From: Flavobacteriaceae bacterium
GTDB lineage: Bacteria; Bacteroidota; Bacteroidia; Flavobacteriales; Flavobacteriaceae
Direction: 5' to 3'
Length of the DNA: 64,000 bases
NCBI GenBank assembly: GCA_947457255.1
Contig: CANGUZ010000003.1
Coordinates: 51,218-115,217, forward strand
Below, piece by piece: positions 20,101-26,711 of the stretch. Within the stretch, counting starts at the first letter, position 1. Every line of letters starts with the position of its first letter. The position numbers and the translations under genes were made by a program. Below the pieces are notes generated by a model. The model had not been told where the DNA came from and did no database searches. It saw only the letters and a list, made by a program, of their open reading frames with translations.

Positions 20101-21731
20101 CCTACGGAATTACTGTTTATCAGGAACAAGTAATGCTTTTGTCTCAAAAATTGGCAGATTTTTCTAAAGGCGATGCCGATGTTTTGCGAAAAGCCATGGG
20201 AAAAAAGCAACGGGATGTTTTGGATAAAATGAAGCCCAAATTCATATCGCAAGCGGCGTCAAAAGGACATTCTGAAGAAAAATTAGAAAAAATTTGGAAA
20301 GACTGGGAAGCCTTTGCCGAATATGCTTTCAACAAATCACATTCTACTTGTTATGCTTGGATTGCTTATCAAACAGCCTATTTAAAAGCAAATTATCCCG
20401 CAGAATATATGGCAGCAGTTTTGTCAAATAATATGAGTGATATTAAACAAGTTTCGTTCTTTATGGAAGAATGCAAGCGAATGGGATTAAAAGTTTTAGG
20501 TCCTGATGTAAATGAAAGCTTCTATAAATTTACCGTAAATGATGATTATGCCGTTCGGTTCGGGATTGGAGCTGTAAAAGGTGTCGGGATGGGCGCTGTT
20601 GAAACCATTGTTGAAAACAGAAAAGAAAGCAAATACAAATCTATTTTTGATTTAACTAAACGTATTGATTTGCGTGCTGCGAATAAAAAAGCTTTAGAAA
20701 ATTTAGCTTTAGCTGGCGGATTTGACTCATTTATAGGAACCACTCGTGCTCAATATTTTCATGACGATGGTGACGGAATTACATTTTATGAAAAAGCCAT
20801 ACGGTATGGCGCCAAGTTTCAAGAAAACGAAAACTCTTCGCAAGTAAGTTTGTTTGGCGAAAGCAGCGATGTTCAAATTGCTGAACCTATTGTTCCTCCT
20901 TGCGAAGATTGGAGTACCATGGAGAAATTAGCCAAAGAAAAAGAAGTAGTTGGGATTTACATTTCTGGTCATCCATTGGATGATTATAAATTTGAGATGA
21001 AATATTTTTGTAATGTGAGATTATCAAATTTAAAAAGTTTAGAAACACTGGTAGGTAAAAACCTAACTTTCGCAGGAATTGTTACCAATGTACAATATCG
21101 GACTGGAAAAAACGGAAAAGACTGGGCTATGTTTACTCTAGAAGGCTATGACGAAAGTCACGAGTTTAGAATTTTTGACGAAGAATATTTAAAATTTCGT
21201 CATTTTTTAGTAAACAATCAGTTTATCTATTTTAAAGTAAATATAAAAGACGGATGGGTCAATAGAGAAACTGGTAAAAAATCAGAGCCAAGAATTACGT
21301 TTCAAGACGCCAAATTATTAGCCGATGTTTTACCCACTTTTGCTAAAAAAATTGCGATACAATTGAATATAAATGATTTGAAACTAAATTTAATTCAGCA
21401 ATTAAATGAGGTATTTAAAGCCAATGAAGGAGATAAATTAGTGAATTTTGAGGTTGTTGAAACCGAAATTATTACAAAACCAGTAGAAATTATAAAAACC
21501 ACAGAACCTGTATTAATTGCAATAAATACCGAAGAAGAAATTGATATTGAAAACCTTGACGTGAACGAAAGCATTGAAGAGGAAGACATTCTTGAAACCA
21601 CTACTGTTGCAACAGAACAAATTAAAAAAATCACTAGTCTTGATATGAAAAGCAAACGATTGAAGATTAAAATTTCTAAAGAGCTTTTAAATGATTTAGA
21701 GCGATTGGACGTTGCTTTTAGGTTGAATTAA
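17178..21731 (+). CDS. dnaE: DNA polymerase III alpha subunit with N-terminal DEDD 3'-5' exonuclease domain
   Basis: 1517 aa; N-term IFDTETTG, VGQNLGFDINI, HNATADVEAT (ExoI-III); PHP LHNHTQFSVLQ; polymerase GPGRGSAAGSVVAYCLGI and PDIDIDFDDEGR. Confidence 0.97.
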   Translation: MYLIFDTETTGLPKRWDAPITDINNWPRCIQIAWQLHDEMGKLIEHQDYLVKPEGFNIPYDAERIHGISTELAQAEGIALAEVLEKFNNALSKTKFIVGQNLGFDINIMGCEFYRLGIESPMSEMPILDTCTETTASLLKLPGGRGGKFKLPTLTELHQYLFNKPFAEAHNATADVEATTRCFFELIRTEVFTKKELEVEQEYFEDFQLKNPKQIQLIGLKHINLKEASEKIRQQLGDKIVAPISKKELSENKQILIDTDFVHLHNHTQFSVLQSTISVASLVKAAAQQKMPAVAITDHANLMGAFHFVRDIINHNKTAESKNKSAIDNGELPTEVLIKPIVGCEFFVCEDHKDKSRKDNGYQIVFLAKTKKGYHNLAKMSSLAHTDGFYYVPRIDKKLIEEYKEDIIVLSGNLYGEIPSKILNLGENQAEEALLWWKQQFGYDFYIEVMRHNQEDENRVNEGLISLAKKHDVKIVATNNTFYIEKDNANAHDILLCVRDGEKQTTPIGRGRGYRYGLPNQEYYFKSGDEMKQLFYNLPEAISNISEIVDKIEIYNLAREVLLPKFEIPAAFEIEQDKTDGGVRGENNYLKHLTYLGANKRYKEITEEIKERIDFELLTIQNSGYPGYFLIVQDFIAEARKMGVSVGPGRGSAAGSVVAYCLGITNIDPLLYNLLFERFLNPDRVSLPDIDIDFDDEGRSKVMDYVIQKYGSKQVAQIITYGTMAAKSAIRDTARVLDLPLFEADKIAKLIPNLIPSKWSLSRFLREAEGEIKKILRPEDFEKIKELIALSKEDDLGSETIQQAQILEGNLRNTGIHACGVIITPSDITNFVPVATAKDSDLYVTQFDNSVVESAGLLKMDFLGLKTLTLIKDTVKLVKYRSGKDLNPDEFPIDDVKTFELFQRGETVGIFQYESAGMQKYMKELKPTVFNDLIAMNALYRPGPIAYIPSFIKRKNGEEPIEYDLEACEELLKDTYGITVYQEQVMLLSQKLADFSKGDADVLRKAMGKKQRDVLDKMKPKFISQAASKGHSEEKLEKIWKDWEAFAEYAFNKSHSTCYAWIAYQTAYLKANYPAEYMAAVLSNNMSDIKQVSFFMEECKRMGLKVLGPDVNESFYKFTVNDDYAVRFGIGAVKGVGMGAVETIVENRKESKYKSIFDLTKRIDLRAANKKALENLALAGGFDSFIGTTRAQYFHDDGDGITFYEKAIRYGAKFQENENSSQVSLFGESSDVQIAEPIVPPCEDWSTMEKLAKEKEVVGIYISGHPLDDYKFEMKYFCNVRLSNLKSLETLVGKNLTFAGIVTNVQYRTGKNGKDWAMFTLEGYDESHEFRIFDEEYLKFRHFLVNNQFIYFKVNIKDGWVNRETGKKSEPRITFQDAKLLADVLPTFAKKIAIQLNINDLKLNLIQQLNEVFKANEGDKLVNFEVVETEIITKPVEIIKTTEPVLIAINTEEEIDIENLDVNESIEEEDILETTTVATEQIKKITSLDMKSKRLKIKISKELLNDLERLDVAFRLN

Positions 21732-21735
21732 AATT

Positions 21736-21873
21736 ATGGACAAGAGAAAAGTATATTTATATATTGACGAAAGTGGGGATGTGTCTTTTTATGCCAAAAA
21801 GAGTAAACTTGAATTAGAAAAAGCAAGCGAATTCAAAACTGACGGATATAGAAACAAAAAAAGCAATCTTTGA
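21736..21873 (+). pseudogene. Truncated DUF3800-like gene remnant
   Basis: MDKRKVYLYIDESGDVSFYAKKSKLELEKASEFKTDGYRNKKSNL* carries the YIDESGD N-terminal signature of DUF3800 proteins but ends at 45 aa; the frame continues after TGA as LAAPILVTSASADYAISKLPMRIYVHFH*. Confidence 0.6.
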
Positions 21874-22092
21874 TTAGCCGCACCAATACTGGTAACCTCT
21901 GCAAGTGCAGATTATGCTATATCAAAATTGCCTATGCGAATATACGTACATTTTCATTAAAAATATAATATAAAATTATTAAAAAAAGCACTTTTAATTT
22001 TTTAAAAAATAGCTGGTATTATTCAACCTTTCTTTACATTTTTAAAATTTTTAAATTGAATTAAAAATCTTACTTTTGAAAAAAAGCACATA

Positions 22093-22719
22093 ATGTCAAA
22101 ACAACTTATAAATCAATACTACAATCAACGCGATAATTTAAAACGAGTTGGAGTAACTAATGAAATGGCTATTAAACAACCATTTGATAATTTGTTATTG
22201 AATTTAGCTTCGGCTAAACATTATGTATATGCCACCGAAGTTACCATCAAAAACGAAAACGGAAAAAACGTTCGTCCTGACGGGATTTTGATGAACGAAC
22301 TTCGTATTCACAAAGGTTATGTTGAAAGTAAAGACACCAACGATACACTCGACGAAGAAATAAACAAAAAACTCTACAAAGACGGTTACCCAAAAACAAA
22401 TATTATATTTCAAGACAGTATTTATGCTGTTTTGTTTCAAAATGGTTTTGAAATTTCTCGTATCGAAATGGCTGATGCCGATAAGTTGGAGAAAATTCTT
22501 CTGCAATTTATCAATTATAAGCCCGAATATATTGAAAAATTTGATGAAGCTTTACGCAAGTTCAAAGAAGACATTCCAACCATCGTTGATACACTTCGTA
22601 ATACAATTAGCGAAGAATTTAAAACTAACAAAAATTCGTTACGGCTTCGGAAGATTTTTTTGAAATGTGTCAAAAAGAAATCAATCCGCAGATTACAAAA
22701 GAGGATATTCGTGAAATGA
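22093..22719 (+). CDS. N-terminal fragment (PD-(D/E)xK nuclease-like) of a single-chain R-M enzyme, frameshifted
   Basis: 208 aa; RPDGILMNELRIHKGYVESKD matches PD-x(n)-ExK; last ~30 aa are out of frame relative to downstream ORF. Confidence 0.7.
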   Translation: MSKQLINQYYNQRDNLKRVGVTNEMAIKQPFDNLLLNLASAKHYVYATEVTIKNENGKNVRPDGILMNELRIHKGYVESKDTNDTLDEEINKKLYKDGYPKTNIIFQDSIYAVLFQNGFEISRIEMADADKLEKILLQFINYKPEYIEKFDEALRKFKEDIPTIVDTLRNTISEEFKTNKNSLRLRKIFLKCVKKKSIRRLQKRIFVK

Positions 22720-25142
22720 TTATTCAGCATATTTTGACCGAAGATTTGTTTAAATCGGTTTTTGACGAGTCTGATTTTCATCACGAAAACAATATTGCTT
22801 CGCAACTAGAAAATTTGGTAAATACTTTTATGTCACGTTCGATGCGACAAAACCAGTTGGGTGAATTAGGGCATTATTATAAAACTTTGAATGCGCAAGC
22901 CGCTTTAGTTAGTGACCATCACGAAAAACAAAAATTCCTTAAAGTAGTTTACGAAAACTTCTATAAAGTCTATAACCCAAAAGGTGCCGACAAGCTTGGT
23001 GTGGTTTATACACCCAACGAAATTGTGCGTTTTATGGTGCAAAGCACCGATTATTTGTTGCAAAAACATTTCAATAAAGGAATGGCAGACAAAAACGTAC
23101 ACATTCTTGATCCAGCCACAGGAACAGGAACTTTTATTACCGATATTATAGATTATATTCCTTCGCAATATTTAGAACACAAATACAAACATGAAATTTT
23201 TGCCAACGAAGTAGCCATTTTGCCTTACTATGTTGCCAATTTGAATATTGAATACACCTACAAGCAAAAAATGGGTAAGTATTTGGAGTTTCCTAACTCG
23301 TGTTTTGTAGATACATTAGACAATATTGATGGTTTGGCTTACGATGGTAAACAACACAATATGTTTGGTTTTAGTTCTGAAAATGCTGAACGTATTAAAA
23401 GACAAAACGAACAAAAAATTTCAGTTATTATTGGAAATCCACCTTATAATGCCAACCAAGCCAATTTTAATGATTTTAATAAAAATAGAGAATATCAACA
23501 AATCGACAAACGTATTAAAGAAACCTATGTAAAAAATTCTAATGCTCAAAAGTCAAAAGTGTATGATATGTATGCTCGTTTTTATCGTTGGGCAACCGAT
23601 AGAATTGATGAAAATGGTGTAGTTTGTATGGTTACCAATAATTCGTTTGCAAATAGTAAAACGTTTGATGGTTTTAGAAAATGTATACAAGATGAATTTG
23701 ATTTTTGTTATATTATAGATTTAGGTGGTAATGTACGAGAACTTTCAGGTAAAAATGGAATTTCAATTGGTGAAGCGCATACAGTTTTTGGTTTAGGTGC
23801 TATGGTTGGAATAGCAATAATGTTTTTAGTAAAATCAGAAGAAAAACTAAATAACAAATGTCAAATTAAATACATTCATCCTTGCGATATTCGTGCCACA
23901 AGAGTAGAAAAATTTGAATGGTTAAATAGCATAAATAGTTTTGGACAAATAAATTTTGAAGCTATAATTCCCGATAAAAACAACAATTGGATTAATCTTT
24001 CGGATAATGATTTTGAAAGTTTATTGACAATGATTGATAAAGATGCTAAAGCAGGAAAGACTAAAAATTCGATTTTTAAATTTTATTCAAATGGTGTTGC
24101 AACTAATCGTGATGAATGGGTTTATGATTTAGACAAAAGTAATTTAGAGAAAAAAAGCAAGTTTCTTTCTGAAACATACAATAGTTCAATAACTCAACAA
24201 ATAGCTGATGAAAGAATTAAGTGGAGTAGAGATTTGAACAATAAATTGGCACGAAACTTAAAATCAAAATTTGATAAAAAACATATTATAACTGCATTTT
24301 ACAAACCATATTCAAAGAAATACTATTATTCAGAAAAAATATTTAGTGATGTTTTAACTCAAAATCACGTTGATATTTTTTCAAAAGATTTGAAAGGATT
24401 AAATAAATGTATTGGTTGTATTGGAAAAGATACAGAAATTCAATTTTCTACTTTAGCATTTGAAAATATTAATGATTTGAATTCATTAAGTAACGCAGCA
24501 GGTGGAAATAAAACAATGCCTTTATATATTTACGACCAAGAAGGCAATCGTCACGACAACATCACCGATTGGGGTTTAAGTCAGTTTACATCGTATTATC
24601 AAAATACAAACATTACTAAAGAAGACATTTTTTATTATACTTACGCGGTTTTGCACAATCCTGAGTATCGCAAAAAATATGAGTTAAACTTAAAACGAGA
24701 GTTTCCACGTTTGCCATTTTATGACGATTTTTTCAAATGGGCAGCTTGGGGCAAACAACTTATGGAGTTGCATATTGATTATGAAACTGTTACACCGTTT
24801 GAGTTACAAGTTATTGATAACACCAATATAGTAAAAGACAAAAATTACAAACTCAAAGTAAAACTAAAAGCCGATAAACCACAAGGTGTTATTGCTATAG
24901 ACGAACATACTTATTTACACGGCGTTCCCGACACAGCTTGGGCTTACAAACTAGGTAATCGTTCAGCAATAGAATGGGTTCTTGACCAATACAAAGAAAA
25001 AAAATACACCGACAAAACCATTGCCGTAAACTTTAATACTTATCGCTTTGCCGATTATAAACCTCACGTAATTAATTTACTAAAAAGAGTTTGCACAGTT
25101 AGTGTTGAAACTATGAAGATAATTGAGTCGATGAATAAATAG
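22665..25142 (+). CDS. N6-adenine DNA methyltransferase + specificity part of type IIG/ISP-like R-M enzyme
   Basis: 825 aa; KLGVVYTPNEIVRFMV, ILDPATGTGTFITDII (motif I), VIIGNPPYNANQ (motif IV NPPY); no helicase motifs seen. Frame is open upstream of ATG: FVTASEDFFEMCQKEI. Confidence 0.88.
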   Translation: MCQKEINPQITKEDIREMIIQHILTEDLFKSVFDESDFHHENNIASQLENLVNTFMSRSMRQNQLGELGHYYKTLNAQAALVSDHHEKQKFLKVVYENFYKVYNPKGADKLGVVYTPNEIVRFMVQSTDYLLQKHFNKGMADKNVHILDPATGTGTFITDIIDYIPSQYLEHKYKHEIFANEVAILPYYVANLNIEYTYKQKMGKYLEFPNSCFVDTLDNIDGLAYDGKQHNMFGFSSENAERIKRQNEQKISVIIGNPPYNANQANFNDFNKNREYQQIDKRIKETYVKNSNAQKSKVYDMYARFYRWATDRIDENGVVCMVTNNSFANSKTFDGFRKCIQDEFDFCYIIDLGGNVRELSGKNGISIGEAHTVFGLGAMVGIAIMFLVKSEEKLNNKCQIKYIHPCDIRATRVEKFEWLNSINSFGQINFEAIIPDKNNNWINLSDNDFESLLTMIDKDAKAGKTKNSIFKFYSNGVATNRDEWVYDLDKSNLEKKSKFLSETYNSSITQQIADERIKWSRDLNNKLARNLKSKFDKKHIITAFYKPYSKKYYYSEKIFSDVLTQNHVDIFSKDLKGLNKCIGCIGKDTEIQFSTLAFENINDLNSLSNAAGGNKTMPLYIYDQEGNRHDNITDWGLSQFTSYYQNTNITKEDIFYYTYAVLHNPEYRKKYELNLKREFPRLPFYDDFFKWAAWGKQLMELHIDYETVTPFELQVIDNTNIVKDKNYKLKVKLKADKPQGVIAIDEHTYLHGVPDTAWAYKLGNRSAIEWVLDQYKEKKYTDKTIAVNFNTYRFADYKPHVINLLKRVCTVSVETMKIIESMNK

Positions 25143-25145
25143 ATG

Positions 25146-25159
25146 TTGTAGTACTACAA
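25146..25159. promoter_or_regulatory. Perfect 14-bp palindrome TTGTAGTACTACAA just after the R-M stop codon
   Basis: Sequence equals its own reverse complement; role unknown. Confidence 0.4.
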
Positions 25160-25195
25160 GCTAGATCAGGATGTATATTAAAATTTTATACACTA

Positions 25196-25228
25196 TTTGT
25201 AAAAGTTACACAAATGTTCGTACATTTG
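25196..25228 (+). promoter_or_regulatory. Bacteroidota-type promoter for ncRNA candidate
   Basis: TTTG (25196-25199) - 21 nt - TACATTTG (25221-25228); matches TTTG-N19-21-TAnnTTTG. Confidence 0.7.
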
Positions 25229-25233
25229 CACCA

Positions 25234-25292
25234 ACATGCTTACTCCGCTTCTCGTTAGATCAGCGCGCTCAGAGTAAGCTTTTTGCATTTTT
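25234..25292 (+). ncRNA. Candidate abiF-associated structured ncRNA (putative RNA antitoxin)
   Basis: Perfect 8-bp stem GCTTACTC (25238-45)/GAGTAAGC (25272-79); inner CGCT (25246-49)/AGCG (25262-65) hairpin; followed by TTTTTGCATTTTT just before AbiF ATG at 25305; own promoter upstream. Confidence 0.7.
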
Positions 25293-25304
25293 ATACTTTC
25301 GTTA

Positions 25305-26210
25305 ATGAGTTTAGTTCCGTTTAATAAACCGCCATTTAGCTACCTTCAACAACTAGAACAACTACAAGAACGAGGTTTGCAAATTCCTAATATTGAAAAA
25401 GCGTTACATTTATTAGAAAGCATAAGTTACTACAGATTAAGTGGTTATTGGTATCCATTACTTGCTGACAAAGAGAATCATACTTTTAAAGAATCGGCAA
25501 CATTTGATACTGCTTTCAATTTATATTGTTTTGATAGAGAACTTCGTGTTTTAATTATTCAGGAATTAGAAAAAATAGAGGTTTCTATTAGAGCAAAAAT
25601 GATTTACTTATTATCACATCAAAACGGGGCGTTTTGGTATCAAGAAACAAATTTATTTAAAAATCAAATCAGTCATAGTAAAACACTAGTTAGTTTAGAT
25701 AATGAATATAATAGAAGTGACGCCGATTTTATTGTAGCTTTTAGAGGCAAATATTCTAATCCATTACCACCAAGTTGGATGCTACTAGAACTTACCTCTT
25801 TTGGAACATTGTCCTCATTATTTAGTAATTTAAAACCAAGTAGAACCAAACGAAATATTGCAAATTATTTTGGTCTCGACGAAAATACTTTTGCTTCCTG
25901 GATGCATAGTATCGTATACATAAGAAATGTTTGTGCACATCATTCCCGTTTGTGGAATCGTGTTATGAGTATTCAACCTATTAAGCCAATAACTACTAGA
26001 AAAAAGTGGTTAGCTGTTAGTTCAGTTGCTAATAATAAAACCTATTTTATTTTATCAATGATTTTATATTTATTGCAAACGATCAATCCAAATAATTCTT
26101 TTTCTCAAAGATTTAAAATGCTTTTAGAAAAATATCCAAATGTAGATACAAGAGCAATGGGGTTTCCAATTAATTGGAAGGATGAAGCTATTTGGAATAA
26201 ACAATTATAA
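25305..26210 (+). CDS. Abi_2 / AbiF-like abortive infection protein with HEPN RNase motif
   Basis: 301 aa; SYYRLSGYWYPL N-terminal signature and RNVCAHHSRLWNR (R-x4-H HEPN motif) typical of the AbiD/AbiF (Abi_2) family. Confidence 0.92.
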   Translation: MSLVPFNKPPFSYLQQLEQLQERGLQIPNIEKALHLLESISYYRLSGYWYPLLADKENHTFKESATFDTAFNLYCFDRELRVLIIQELEKIEVSIRAKMIYLLSHQNGAFWYQETNLFKNQISHSKTLVSLDNEYNRSDADFIVAFRGKYSNPLPPSWMLLELTSFGTLSSLFSNLKPSRTKRNIANYFGLDENTFASWMHSIVYIRNVCAHHSRLWNRVMSIQPIKPITTRKKWLAVSSVANNKTYFILSMILYLLQTINPNNSFSQRFKMLLEKYPNVDTRAMGFPINWKDEAIWNKQL

Positions 26211-26311
26211 TCAATTCCATAAATACATTCATAATTAAAACTAATTTCAGAAATATATTTCATTACAAATAAAACTGTAAATTTGTTCTACATTTAAATA
26301 AAATAAATATT

Positions 26312-26629
26312 ATGGCATTAGCAATAACTGATGCTACTTTTGAAGAAGTAGTATTAAAATCAGACAAACCAGTAATGGTAGACTTTTGGGCAGCATGGTG
26401 CGGTCCTTGTAGAATGGTAGGTCCAATCATTGACGAAATTAGCGAAGAATATGCAGGAAAAGCAGTAATTGGTAAAGTAGATGTTGATGCCAATCAAGAG
26501 TTTGCAGCAAAGTATGGTGTTAGAAATATTCCAACGGTTCTAGTTTTCCAAAACGGAGAAGTGGTGGGTCGCCAAGTAGGAGTTGCTCCGAAACAAACTT
26601 ATGCAGATAGCTTAGACGCATTATTGTAA
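26312..26629 (+). CDS. trxA: Thioredoxin
   Basis: 105 aa; DFWAAWCGPCRMVGPI active site. Confidence 0.97.
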   Translation: MALAITDATFEEVVLKSDKPVMVDFWAAWCGPCRMVGPIIDEISEEYAGKAVIGKVDVDANQEFAAKYGVRNIPTVLVFQNGEVVGRQVGVAPKQTYADSLDALL

Positions 26630-26654
26630 CTAGCAATCTAAATATATTAAACAG

Positions 26655-26684
26655 AAAGGTTTGGCGAGAGTCAAACCTTTTCTT
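26655..26684 (+). terminator. Rho-independent terminator after trxA
   Basis: AAAGGTTTG-gcgagagt-CAAACCTTTTCTT. Confidence 0.7.
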
Positions 26685-26711
26685 ATTTTTAGCGAACATA
26701 ATAATGTATAA

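Noticed and set aside
22204-22506. 100-aa minus-strand ORF in the R-M region
   Set aside because: Antisense to the nuclease-like reading frame; Phe/Val-rich shadow.
22627-22664. Programmed -1 ribosomal frameshift in the R-M gene
   Set aside because: C AAA AAT does not match the X XXY YYZ slippery heptamer, and I see no strong stem immediately downstream; a simple indel is more likely, though not excluded.
25234-25292. CRISPR repeat near the HEPN protein (Cas13-like locus)
   Set aside because: Only one hairpin unit and no repeat-spacer array; protein is ~300 aa with one HEPN motif, fitting AbiF rather than Cas13.
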